Below the pieces are notes generated by a model, which did no database searches, was not told the origin of the DNA, and saw nothing but the letters and a program-made list of their open reading frames with translations. A stretch of DNA of 64,000 bases. It comes from Arthrobacter sp. NicSoilB4 (GTDB lineage Bacteria > Actinomycetota > Actinomycetes > Actinomycetales > Micrococcaceae). The position numbers and the translations under genes are program-made. Positions within the stretch are counted from its first letter, which is position 1; every line of letters starts with the position of its first letter. The DNA lies in contig NZ_AP024653.1 in the NCBI RefSeq assembly GCF_019977335.1, forward strand, positions 248,001 to 312,000. Reading direction: 5' to 3'. This document shows, piece by piece, positions 51,530-60,358 of this stretch.

Positions 51530-53920
51530 ATGGCTGACTCCCCGGTGCTCTGGTTCGAAGAGATCGGTTTGCGTGATGTCCCGCAGGTGGGCGGCAAGAA
51601 CGCTTCCCTCGGCGAACTCATCCAGTCCCTGAAAGCCAAGGGTGTGCGGGTGCCGGACGGCTTCGCCACCACCGCGGACGCCTACCGCCGGTTCCTCGAG
51701 GCCAACGGGATCGAGCACGAGATGCGCTCGCGGATCCGGTCCTACCGCTCGGGTGAAATGACGCTGCGCGCCACCGGGGAAGCCATCCGGGAGCTGTTCC
51801 TGGACAGTGAGTTCCCGGCGGACATCGCAGGGTCCATCCGGTCCCACTACCGGGAACTGGGGGAGCGGGCCGGCCAGGACCGCCTCTCGGTCGCGGTCCG
51901 CAGCAGCGCCACCGCCGAGGACCTGCCCGACGCGAGCTTCGCCGGCCAGCAGGAAACTTTCCTGAACATCGCCGGGGAACGGGAGCTCCTGGACGCCTGC
52001 CGCCGCTGTTACGCCTCGCTGTTTACCGACCGGGCCATCAGCTATCGAGAGGTCAAGGGCTTTGACCACCTGGACGTCGCGCTCTCGATCGGGGTGCAGC
52101 GGATGGTGCGTTCCGACGTCGGCGCCTCCGGGGTGATGTTCTCCATCGACACCGATTCCGGCTTCCCCCGCGTGGCCGTGGTCAGCGCCGCCTGGGGACT
52201 GGGCGAAACCGTTGTCCAGGGCACCATCAATCCGGACAAATACCTCGTGTTCAAACCGCTGCTGGCCGAGCCGGGACTCACTCCGATCATCGAGAAGACC
52301 CTGGGCTCCAAGGACCGGAAGATGGTCTACAGCCGGGGCGGCCACGCACGGACCAAGATGGTGGACACCTCGGAAGCGGAACGCCGCGCGTTTGTGCTGG
52401 ACGACGCCGAGATCCTCGCGCTGGCGCGGTGGGCCGTGAGCGTCGAGGAGCACTACGCCCGCCCGATGGACATGGAGTGGGCCCGGGACGGCGTGACCGG
52501 GGAACTGTTTATGGTCCAGGCCCGGCCGGAGACGGTCCAGTCGCAGAAATCCGGCTCCCGGTTCACCCTCCACCACCTGCTGGAACACGGCACCGTGCTG
52601 GCGCGCGGCTCCGCGATCGGCGACTCCATCGCGCAGGGCACGGCCTGTGTGATCAGGAGCGCGGCGGACATCGAAAACTTCCGCGACGGCGCCATCCTGG
52701 TCACCGAAATGACCGACCCGGACTGGGTTCCGATCATGAAGCGGGCGGCCGGCATCGTGACCGACCGCGGCGGACCCACAAGCCACGCGGCGATCGTGAG
52801 CCGCGAACTTGGGGTCCCCGCCGTTGTAGGCACCGGCAACGCCACCGCCGTCCTGGCCGAAGACCGGGCCGTGACCATCTCCTGCGCCGAGGGCGATGAG
52901 GGCCGCGTGTACCGGGGCCTGCTGGCCTACGAGACCGAGGAGGTGGACCTCGGCGAACTGCCGGAGACACGCACCAAGGTCATGGTGAACATCGCCAGCC
53001 CCGCGGCCGCCTTCCAGTGGTGGCGGCTGCCCGCCGACGGCGTCGGACTCGCCCGGATGGAATTCATCATCAGCAGCCTGATCCGGGTCCACCCGATGGC
53101 GCTGGTCCACCCCGAACGGGTCACCGACCCGCAGGACGCCGAACAGCTCCGTGCCCTCACCAGCGGCTACGCCGACCCGAAGGAATACTTCGTGGACGCC
53201 CTCGCCCTTGGCATCGGCAAAATCGCCGCCCCGTACCATCCGCGGCCCGTGATCGTCCGGCTCAGCGACTTCAAGACCAACGAGTACGCGCACCTGATCG
53301 GCGGCTCCGCCTTCGAGGAGCCGGAGGAGAACCCGATGCTCGGCTTCCGCGGCGCCTCGCGCTACTACGACGAGCGGTACCGCGCGGGCTTCGCCCTCGA
53401 ATGCCTTGCCCTCAAACGGGTCCGGGAGAAACTCGGCTTCGGCAACGTCATCGTGATGATCCCGTTCTGCCGGACCCCGCAGGAAGCGGAAAAAGTGCTG
53501 GCCGTCATGGCGGAGAACGGCCTGGTCCGGGGCAGGAACGGCCTGCAGGTCTACATGATGTGCGAGATCCCTTCGAACGTGGTCCTTGCCGGGAAGTTCG
53601 CCACCCGCTTCGACGGCTTCTCGATCGGCTCCAATGACCTCACCCAGCTGGTCCTGGGCGTGGACCGGGACTCGGCGCAGCTGGCCGCCCTCTTCGACGA
53701 GCGGGACGAGGCCGTGATGGCGATGATCAGCCAGGCGATCCGCGAGGCCCACGCCGCCGGAATCAAGATCGGCATCTGCGGCCAGGGCCCCAGCAACCAC
53801 CCGGAGTTCGCGGCGTTCCTGGTCGGCGAGGGCATCGACTCGATCTCGCTGAACCCGGACAGCTACCTCAGGACTGTCCCGCGGATCGCGGAAGCCGAGA
53901 AGCAGCCACCGCCCCGGTAG
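51530..53920 (+). CDS. ppsA: Phosphoenolpyruvate synthase (pyruvate, water dikinase)
   Basis: 796-aa enzyme that makes PEP from pyruvate and ATP. Domains: N-terminal ATP-grasp-like (GGKNASLGELIQSL, VRSSATAEDLPDASFAGQQ), swivelling phosphohistidine domain with GGPTSHAAIVSREL (H419), and C-terminal PEP-binding barrel with GLARMEF and IGSNDLTQLVLGVDRD. Length equals E. coli PpsA. ATG 51530, with AGGATGGGTGC upstream. Its last 53 bp overlap the 3' end of the convergent metal ATPase gene. Context with the P-type ATPases suggests a low-energy metabolic role. Confidence 0.95.
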   Translation: MADSPVLWFEEIGLRDVPQVGGKNASLGELIQSLKAKGVRVPDGFATTADAYRRFLEANGIEHEMRSRIRSYRSGEMTLRATGEAIRELFLDSEFPADIAGSIRSHYRELGERAGQDRLSVAVRSSATAEDLPDASFAGQQETFLNIAGERELLDACRRCYASLFTDRAISYREVKGFDHLDVALSIGVQRMVRSDVGASGVMFSIDTDSGFPRVAVVSAAWGLGETVVQGTINPDKYLVFKPLLAEPGLTPIIEKTLGSKDRKMVYSRGGHARTKMVDTSEAERRAFVLDDAEILALARWAVSVEEHYARPMDMEWARDGVTGELFMVQARPETVQSQKSGSRFTLHHLLEHGTVLARGSAIGDSIAQGTACVIRSAADIENFRDGAILVTEMTDPDWVPIMKRAAGIVTDRGGPTSHAAIVSRELGVPAVVGTGNATAVLAEDRAVTISCAEGDEGRVYRGLLAYETEEVDLGELPETRTKVMVNIASPAAAFQWWRLPADGVGLARMEFIISSLIRVHPMALVHPERVTDPQDAEQLRALTSGYADPKEYFVDALALGIGKIAAPYHPRPVIVRLSDFKTNEYAHLIGGSAFEEPEENPMLGFRGASRYYDERYRAGFALECLALKRVREKLGFGNVIVMIPFCRTPQEAEKVLAVMAENGLVRGRNGLQVYMMCEIPSNVVLAGKFATRFDGFSIGSNDLTQLVLGVDRDSAQLAALFDERDEAVMAMISQAIREAHAAGIKIGICGQGPSNHPEFAAFLVGEGIDSISLNPDSYLRTVPRIAEAEKQPPPR

Positions 53921-55853
53921 TGCCGCCGGCAGCCTTCTGCCCCTTGGCCCCGGTGTCCTGCCCCCTGGTTCCGGCACGTGTCCTGCCGGCGCTGAGGGCC
54001 CGCAGCGCATTGAGGATCGTGGCCAGGTCCACCAGTTCCTGGGACAGGGCCCCGGCGATGGCCGGGACGTAGCCGGCCGCCGCCGCGACCATCAGCGCGA
54101 CGCTCAGTGCGATGCCGATCCAGATGCTCTGCAGCGCCACCTTCACGGTGCGCTGGCCAATCCGCACGGCGGACGCCACCTTGGACAGGTCATCGAGGAT
54201 GATCACGACGTCGGCGGACTCGCCCGCCGCCGTCGAGCCGCGGGCGCCCATCGCGATTCCGACGTCGGCGACCGCCAGGACCGGGGCGTCGTTGACGCCG
54301 TCGCCGACCATCAGGACGGGGCGCAGGGGCAGGGACCGGACTGCTTCGACCTTGTCCGGCGGCAGGCACTCGGCCCGGACATCGGTCAGTCCCGCCTCGT
54401 CCGCGATGTGCTCGGCGGTGGCGAGCGCATCGCCGGTCAGCATGACCGTCCGGGTGACGCCCATCGACTGCAGTTCGGTCAGCGTGCGCCGGGCTTCCCG
54501 CCGGATCGGGTCGCTCATCACCAGGGCGCCGGCGAATTCCCCGCCCACGCCCACGTAGATGGCGAGTTCGCCGCTGGCCAGTTCCGTCTCGACGACGCCG
54601 GAGGCCGATTCGGCGACAAAATTGGGCTTGCCGACCACCACGTCGCGGCCGTCAAAGCGCGCCCGGACGCCGTGCGTGGCGAATTCCGTGGCCTCCGTCG
54701 CAGTTTCGAAGACCAGGCCCCGGTTCCCCGCCGCGTCCATCACCGAGGCGGCGAGCACATGGGAGGAATACTGTTCGGCGGAGGCCGCCAGGCCCAGGAC
54801 CTCATCTTCGGTCAGGGACCCGGACGTCCGCACACCGACCAGGGCGGGCCTGCCGTAGGTCAGGGTGCCCGTCTTATCGAAGGCGGCCGTCTTGATGCGG
54901 CTCAGTTGCTCCAGCACCCCGGCGTATTTGACGATGATGCCGGAATGCGCGGCGCGGCTCATCCCGCCGAGGAACGCCACGGGCGCGGCGATCAGCAGCG
55001 GGCAGGGAGTGGCGACCACCAGCACTTCGGCGAACCGGGCGGGGTCCCCGCTGATGATCCAGCCGACGGCGCCGAGGGCGTAGGCGAGGGCCGTGAACGG
55101 TACGGCATACCGGTCAGCCAGCCGCACCATGGGTGCCTTGCTCTCCGATGCTTCCTTGACCAGGGCCACGATGCGGCTGTACTGGGAATCCTCCATCAGG
55201 GCCGACACCTGCATCCGGACCGCGGCCTCGCCGTTGAGGGAACCGCTCATCAGGGCGTCGCCGGCGACCCGCTCCACGGGCAGGCTTTCGCCGGTGAGTG
55301 AGGATTCGTCGAACGTGCCGGATTCCGAGAGCAGGATGCCGTCCAGCGGCACAACTTCACCCGGCCTGACCAGCAGGATGTCACCGACCTGGACGTCGGT
55401 GGCGGCGATATCCTCGTGCTGGCCGCCTGCGTGGGTGCCGCCGTCGTCGGTGCCGGCCGCGTCAAGTCCGGGGGCGGAGTTTCCGTTGCGTTCCCGGTGG
55501 GCCGTCTGCGGGACGCGCTCCAGCAGGGAGGTCAGTTCCTTCTTGGCCCGGCCGGCGGCGTAGTCCTCGAGGGCTGTCCCGCCGGCCATCATCAGGACAA
55601 TGATCATGGAGGCGATGTACTCGCCCACCAGGACCGTGCTGACGATCGCAGTGACCGCCAGGATGTCGATGCCCCACTGGCCGCCCATCAGCCGGCGGAC
55701 CATGCCGACGGCCAGGTAGACCGCCACGGCCAGGGCATAGACGCTGGCCGCGACCTGGGCGACCAGCGGCTGCCCGGACAGCAACAGTACAAGCACCGCG
55801 AGCAGGGCAGCTATCGTGCCCGCAACCAGCGGATACCGGAGCAAGAGTTTCAC
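53868..55853 (-). CDS. P1B-type heavy-metal-translocating ATPase
   Basis: 661-aa metal ATPase without an N-terminal HMA domain. Pairs of helices precede the actuator (TGES in DESSLTGESLPVERV). The transmembrane metal site is ATPCPLLIAAP: a TPC signature (P1B-5-like) rather than the CPC of Cu/Zn pumps. The phosphorylated Asp is D326 in AFDKTGTLTYG, and the hinge is GDGVNDAP. The P1B His-Pro (HP) motif is altered: the segment reads EQYSSHVLAASV. The cytoplasmic loop before TGES carries a polar insertion (NSAPGLDAAGTDDGG). Metal unknown. Convergent overlap with ppsA. Confidence 0.88.
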   Translation of the reverse strand: MKLLLRYPLVAGTIAALLAVLVLLLSGQPLVAQVAASVYALAVAVYLAVGMVRRLMGGQWGIDILAVTAIVSTVLVGEYIASMIIVLMMAGGTALEDYAAGRAKKELTSLLERVPQTAHRERNGNSAPGLDAAGTDDGGTHAGGQHEDIAATDVQVGDILLVRPGEVVPLDGILLSESGTFDESSLTGESLPVERVAGDALMSGSLNGEAAVRMQVSALMEDSQYSRIVALVKEASESKAPMVRLADRYAVPFTALAYALGAVGWIISGDPARFAEVLVVATPCPLLIAAPVAFLGGMSRAAHSGIIVKYAGVLEQLSRIKTAAFDKTGTLTYGRPALVGVRTSGSLTEDEVLGLAASAEQYSSHVLAASVMDAAGNRGLVFETATEATEFATHGVRARFDGRDVVVGKPNFVAESASGVVETELASGELAIYVGVGGEFAGALVMSDPIRREARRTLTELQSMGVTRTVMLTGDALATAEHIADEAGLTDVRAECLPPDKVEAVRSLPLRPVLMVGDGVNDAPVLAVADVGIAMGARGSTAAGESADVVIILDDLSKVASAVRIGQRTVKVALQSIWIGIALSVALMVAAAAGYVPAIAGALSQELVDLATILNALRALSAGRTRAGTRGQDTGAKGQKAAGGTTGAVAASRLPRSAGQS

Positions 55854-55984
55854 GGATATCCTGCCTTAGCATTCGCGCTATCTACATGCCTCTTCCACTA
55901 GTTGCATCCTACTGCGGACCCCTCCCGTGGAAGGCCGTGCGGGTGCACGTTACGCGGCGCCGGCACCCCGGCCACCGCAGAACC

Positions 55985-56053
55985 AGTCCAACGCGGGGTC
56001 AGATCGCGCCCATTCGAGGGGCCAACATGGGCGACAAGTGACCCCGCGTTGCT
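55985..56053. repeat. Hairpin intergenic repeat (family A), copy 2
   Basis: Arms CAACGCGGGGTCA (55989-56001) and complement (56039-56051), with nested CGCCCAT/ATGGGCG (56007-56013, 56027-56033). The whole right half (ATGGGCGnnAAGTGACCCCGCGTTGCTTG) is nearly identical to the copy at 16210-16278. It lies between the divergent metal ATPase and polysaccharide deacetylase genes, so it is not simply a terminator. Confidence 0.8.
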
Positions 56054-56054
56054 T

Positions 56055-56068
56055 GGGACGCTTGGCCT
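56055..56068 (+). promoter_or_regulatory. DosR-like box upstream of polysaccharide deacetylase gene
   Basis: GGGACGCTTGGCCT, 54 nt before the ATG and directly after the family-A repeat. It matches GGGACnnnnGnCCC except for the last base. May be chance. Confidence 0.25.
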
Positions 56069-56122
56069 GTCCCGGGCACTTCAGCCCTTGCCCGGCTGCG
56101 GCCGGTGGCGCGACAGTAAAGC

Positions 56123-57061
56123 ATGTGGGCGATCTTCCGGGGCGGGCGGCGCCGCTGGGTCGCGGCCGCGGCTGCAGTGCTCCTGCTGGCCGCCGCGGCG
56201 GTCCTGGCGGTGGTCTTCTCCTCCGTTCCGCCCTCAGCGGCCCCGACGTCGCCGCCGCCGGCCACTGCCAGCCCGCCGGTAAGTCCGACGCCGCCCGCCG
56301 ACGGGACGGCGAGTCCGGCAGCCAGTTCACCGCCGGCGAGCCCACCGGGGCCTCCGGCCAGCAATACCGTTCCGGCCGCGCCCGCGCCGCCACCTCCCGA
56401 ACCGCCGCCAGCGCCCGCACCCTTTCCCGCCGCGCTCGCCGGCCGCGACCTTGAAGTGATTCCAGGGGCCGGGGCGGTGGTTGCGCTGACGTTCGACGCC
56501 GGCGCCAACTCGGCCGGGCTGCCAAGTATCCTGCAGACCCTGGCCGCCACGGGCGTCCGCGGTACCTTCTTCCTCACCGGCAACTGGGCCGCCGCCAACC
56601 CGGCCGGAGTCGCCGCGATCGTGGCGGGCGGACACCGGCTGGGCAACCATTCCATGACCCACCCGGGTTTCACCAGGCTCACCGACGCCGCGATCGGGCA
56701 GCAACTGTCGGGAGCCGAACAAGCAATCCGGGCCGCCGGCGGAGACCCCCGTCCGCTGTTCCGCTTCCCCCTTGGCGATCGCGACGCCCGGACCATCGCC
56801 ACGGTCAACGCCCACGGCTATCTGCCCGTCCGCTGGAGCGTGGACACTCTGGGCTGGAAGGGCAGCAGCGGAGGGATCACGGCACAGATCGTGGCGGACC
56901 GCGCCCTTGCCGGGCTGCAGCCCGGGGAGATCGTGCTTATGCACATCGGCTCCAACCCCGACGACGGGACCACCCTCGACGCCGACGCCCTGCCGGGGAT
57001 GATCGACCGGATCCGGAAGGCCGGCTACGCGTTCACCACGCTCGACGCGGTGCTGGGCTGA
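56123..57061 (+). CDS. Membrane-anchored polysaccharide deacetylase (NodB domain) with DAG motif
   Basis: 312-aa protein. A signal-anchor helix (RRRWVAAAAAVLLLAAAAVLAVVF, residues about 9-33) is followed by a Pro/Ser/Ala-rich stalk (36-102) and an extracytoplasmic NodB domain. Motif 1 is ALTFDAGANS (D125; the usual second, metal-binding Asp is Ala), motif 2 is HSMTH (H176, H180), motif 3 is FRFPLGDRD, and a C-terminal VLMHIGS histidine is present. Likely acts on peptidoglycan or a surface glycan. No clear ribosome site; GTAAAGC precedes the ATG. Confidence 0.85.
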   Translation: MWAIFRGGRRRWVAAAAAVLLLAAAAVLAVVFSSVPPSAAPTSPPPATASPPVSPTPPADGTASPAASSPPASPPGPPASNTVPAAPAPPPPEPPPAPAPFPAALAGRDLEVIPGAGAVVALTFDAGANSAGLPSILQTLAATGVRGTFFLTGNWAAANPAGVAAIVAGGHRLGNHSMTHPGFTRLTDAAIGQQLSGAEQAIRAAGGDPRPLFRFPLGDRDARTIATVNAHGYLPVRWSVDTLGWKGSSGGITAQIVADRALAGLQPGEIVLMHIGSNPDDGTTLDADALPGMIDRIRKAGYAFTTLDAVLG

Positions 57062-57145
57062 TGGCCGCGAGGGAAGCCCGGGGACGCAGTGCGGTTCGGC
57101 AGGACGCCACTGCCGCGGTGACCGGATGACTGATACGACTGTGGC

Positions 57146-60100
57146 ATGACGGAGTCGCCCACCCTTGCCGCCGCCCTGGCGCCTGTTGATGCCGTGATCT
57201 TCGACCTCGACGGAGTGGTCACGGACACCGCGGAGCTCCGCGCGGCTGCCTGGAAGCAGCTCTTCGACGACGTCCTCCAGGATCCGCGGCTTCCCGCCGG
57301 CACCCGCCGGGACCCGTTCAGCGCCGACGACTTCCGGGACCTGGTGGCCGGCCGGACCTGGGAGGACGCGGTGGCCACCTTCCTCGGCTCCCGCTCCGGC
57401 ACCATCCCCGAAGGCTCACCCGCGGACGGTTCCGGGCAGTGGACAGCTTTCGGGCTCGCGGCACGCCAGAACGAACTGTTCGGCAAGATGCTCGGCAACA
57501 ACCCCGTCCGGGCCTTCCCGGGAACCGTGGACCTGCTCGGCAGGCTGAAAGCGGGCCGGATCCCCGTGGTGCTGGCCACTTGCGCCCGGGGCGCGGGCAC
57601 GCTGCTGGCTGCCGCGGGGCTCGCGGACGTCTTCGACCACATCATCGATGGGCAGACGGCCCTGGACCGCGACGTCGGGGGCAAGCCGGCCCCCGCGCTG
57701 CAGCTGGAAGCGGTGCGACGGCTCCAGATCCCGCCCGCCCGGGCCATGGTCATCGAGGATTCGGTCGCCGGGGTGGAAGCTGGCCGGCGCGGCGGCTTCG
57801 GGCTGGTCGTCGGCATCGACCGGGACGGGCGCCGGGAACCGCTGGAGGAAGCGGGCGCCGACGTCGTCGTCGAGGACGTCAGCCAGCTGGACATCGGCCT
57901 CGTCATCACCCACCCGTGGCTGCTGGTCTACGAGGGCTTTGACCCCGCGCACGAAGGCCACCGCGAGGCGCTCACCACCCTGGGCAACGGCTATCTGGCC
58001 ACCCGCGGCGCCGCGCCCGAGCACCGCGCCGGGGCCCTGCACTATCCCGGGACCTACCTTGCCGGCGTCTACAACAGCCTGCCCAGCGTTGTTATGGGCC
58101 AGGAAACGCTCGACGAGCACATGGTCAACATCCCCGACTGGCTGCCGCTGGACCTCCGGGTCGGCGACGGCGCGTGGTGGTCCGAGGGCGGACTCTCGCT
58201 CCGCAGCGAGCGGCGCACCCTGGACCTGAAGCACTCGGTGCTGACCCGGGAAGCGCTCCTGGAGGACGACGCCGGCCGGCGGCTCCAGCTGCTGCAGCGC
58301 CGCCTCGTGTCCATGGCCACACCAAACCTCGCAGCGCTGGAAACGGTCGTCACGGCGGTCGGCTGGAGCGGGGCCATCAGCGTACGCAGCGGCTGCGACA
58401 CGGACGTCACCAACTCCAATGTGCCCGAGGACGCGGAACTGTCCAGCCGGCATCTGGGCTCCGTCAAAGTCACCGCCGCGGAGCCCGGCCCGGGCGCCGC
58501 AGGCCTCACCGTGGAAGTCCGGACCGTCACCAGCGGGATCGGGATCGCCCTCGCGCTCCGGACGGAGGTCTCGGGGGCCGCCGGACCGGCCGGTGCCGGG
58601 GTTCCGGAACAGCTGGGCGGGCTGTACACCCACCGCTTCGATGTTGACCTCGCCGAGGGGGAGCCGCTGACGGTGCTGAAAACCGTTGCCGTCGCCTCGT
58701 CCCGCGACCACGCCATCGCCTCGCCATCGACGGCCGCCCGCGCCGCTCTGGCCCGTTCCGCGGGCAGTTTCGCCGCCCTGCAGGCCGAGCACGAGGCCGC
58801 GTGGGCGGTCCTGCTCCAGCCCTTCGTCATCGAGTTCGACGCGAGCTCGCAGGCGCAGCTCATCCTCAACCTGCACGTCTTCCACCTGCTGCAGACGCTC
58901 ACCACGCACACCGCAGAACTCGACGCCGGCGTTCCGGCCCGCGGGCTGCACGGCGAGGGCTACCGCGGACACGTCTTCTGGGACGAACTCTTCGTCCTCC
59001 CGCTGCTGAACTCCCGGCTGCCGTCCCTCGCACGGGAGCTGATCGACTACCGGTGGCGGCGGCTCGGCGCGGCGCGCGACGCGGCCCGAGCGGCAGGGCT
59101 CAAGGGTGCGCTGTTCCCGTGGCAAAGCGGCGCGGACGGCACCGAACAGACGCCGAAGCTGCTGTTCAACCGGCTGTCCGGGCACTGGATGCAGGACTAT
59201 TCCCGGCTCCAGCGCCATGTTGGCCTCGCCGTCGCCTACAACGCCTGGCAGTACTTCGAGGCTACCCAAGACCGCGGCTGGCTGACCGGGCACGGCGCGG
59301 AAATCATCGTCGACGTCGCACGCCTGTTCGCGGCGATGGCGGACTTCGACCCCGCCGAAGACCGCTTCCACCTCCGGGGCGTCATGGGCCCGGACGAATA
59401 CCACACCGGGCATCCCGGCAGCCCGGGCGGCGGACTGAACGACAACGCGTATACCAACGTGATGGCCGCCTGGGTGTTCGACCAGGCCGTCTGGATCATG
59501 CATTCTGTGCAGGGCTTCGACATGGAGGAACTGCGCGCCAGGCTTCTGATCACCGCCGCGGAGATCGAGGCCTGGGAGCACCTCAGCCGACGCATGTTCG
59601 TCCCGTTCCACGACGACGGCGTCATCAGCCAGTTCGACGGCTATGTCCGGCTCCGGGAACTTGACTGGAAGCACTACCGCCGCACCTACGGGCTCATCGA
59701 GCGGCTGGACCTGATCCTGGAAGCGGAGGGGGACAGTACCAACCATTACCGGCTGGCCAAACAGGCCGACGTCCTGATGCTGCTGTACGTCCTGGGCGAG
59801 GAACAGCTGGTCCAGTTCCTCGCCAGGATGGGCTACAGCGTCACTCCTGCGCAGATGGCCGCCACGGTGGACTTCTATCTGGCCAGGACGGCTCACGGAT
59901 CCACGCTCAGCCGGGTGGCCCATGCCTCGGTGCTGGCCCACCGGGACCCCGAGAAGGCATGGGCGACGTTCCGGGAAGCCCTGGACGCGGACTTGGATGA
60001 CACCCAGGGCGGGACCACCAGGTCCGGCATCCATCTGGGTGCCATGGCCGGGACAATCGACGTCGTCCAGCGCAGTTTCGCCGGGCTCCGGATCACGCGC

Positions 60101-60319
60101 GACGCCCTCGACTTCGCGCCCCGGCTGCCCGCCGAACTCAGCCGCGTGGACTTCCATGTCCGCTACCGGGACCAGCTGCTCACCATCCATCTGGAGCGCG
60201 ACCGGCTGAGGGTGGCCGCGGCTCCCGGCGACGCCGCCCCGGTGCTGGTGCGGGTGGGTACCCGGCGGGTGCTGCTCCGGGCTGGCCAGGAACACGAATT
60301 CCTGCTCCAGGAGGGCTGA
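57146..60319 (+). CDS. Fusion of HAD beta-phosphoglucomutase and GH65 phosphorylase
   Basis: 1057-aa fusion. Residues 1-250: HAD mutase with VIFDLDGVVTDT (D20, D22), GKPAPALQLEAVRRL and VIEDSVAGVEAGRRGGFG. Residues about 255-1050: GH65 with TTLGNGYLATRG, catalytic E751 in GPDEYHTGHPG, NDNAYTNVMA and a C-terminal beta-sandwich. The substrate loop FPWQSGADGTEQT...RLSGHW is of the mycobacterial Rv3401 kind, not the maltose or trehalose kind. It should turn phosphorolysis product into glucose 6-phosphate in one polypeptide. Substrate unknown. Mycobacteria encode the halves as neighbours (Rv3400, Rv3401). Confidence 0.9.
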   Translation: MTESPTLAAALAPVDAVIFDLDGVVTDTAELRAAAWKQLFDDVLQDPRLPAGTRRDPFSADDFRDLVAGRTWEDAVATFLGSRSGTIPEGSPADGSGQWTAFGLAARQNELFGKMLGNNPVRAFPGTVDLLGRLKAGRIPVVLATCARGAGTLLAAAGLADVFDHIIDGQTALDRDVGGKPAPALQLEAVRRLQIPPARAMVIEDSVAGVEAGRRGGFGLVVGIDRDGRREPLEEAGADVVVEDVSQLDIGLVITHPWLLVYEGFDPAHEGHREALTTLGNGYLATRGAAPEHRAGALHYPGTYLAGVYNSLPSVVMGQETLDEHMVNIPDWLPLDLRVGDGAWWSEGGLSLRSERRTLDLKHSVLTREALLEDDAGRRLQLLQRRLVSMATPNLAALETVVTAVGWSGAISVRSGCDTDVTNSNVPEDAELSSRHLGSVKVTAAEPGPGAAGLTVEVRTVTSGIGIALALRTEVSGAAGPAGAGVPEQLGGLYTHRFDVDLAEGEPLTVLKTVAVASSRDHAIASPSTAARAALARSAGSFAALQAEHEAAWAVLLQPFVIEFDASSQAQLILNLHVFHLLQTLTTHTAELDAGVPARGLHGEGYRGHVFWDELFVLPLLNSRLPSLARELIDYRWRRLGAARDAARAAGLKGALFPWQSGADGTEQTPKLLFNRLSGHWMQDYSRLQRHVGLAVAYNAWQYFEATQDRGWLTGHGAEIIVDVARLFAAMADFDPAEDRFHLRGVMGPDEYHTGHPGSPGGGLNDNAYTNVMAAWVFDQAVWIMHSVQGFDMEELRARLLITAAEIEAWEHLSRRMFVPFHDDGVISQFDGYVRLRELDWKHYRRTYGLIERLDLILEAEGDSTNHYRLAKQADVLMLLYVLGEEQLVQFLARMGYSVTPAQMAATVDFYLARTAHGSTLSRVAHASVLAHRDPEKAWATFREALDADLDDTQGGTTRSGIHLGAMAGTIDVVQRSFAGLRITRDALDFAPRLPAELSRVDFHVRYRDQLLTIHLERDRLRVAAAPGDAAPVLVRVGTRRVLLRAGQEHEFLLQEG

Positions 60320-60320
60320 C

Positions 60321-60342
60321 CCGGCAGCCGCGCACGTGCCGG
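60321..60342. terminator. Small hairpin between GH65 fusion and alcohol dehydrogenase genes
   Basis: CCGGCA (60321-60326) and TGCCGG (60337-60342) around 10 nt, between two convergent genes 39 bp apart. Stem short; weak. Confidence 0.35.
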
Positions 60343-60358
60343 TTAAGGGGAGTGGCGG

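Noticed and set aside
50825..54010. 1061-codon minus-strand frame spanning two genes
   Set aside because: Antisense to the P-type ATPase and ppsA, both of which are complete with catalytic motifs.
57416..60295. 959-codon minus-strand frame across the HAD-GH65 fusion
   Set aside because: Antisense shadow of a protein with clear active-site motifs.
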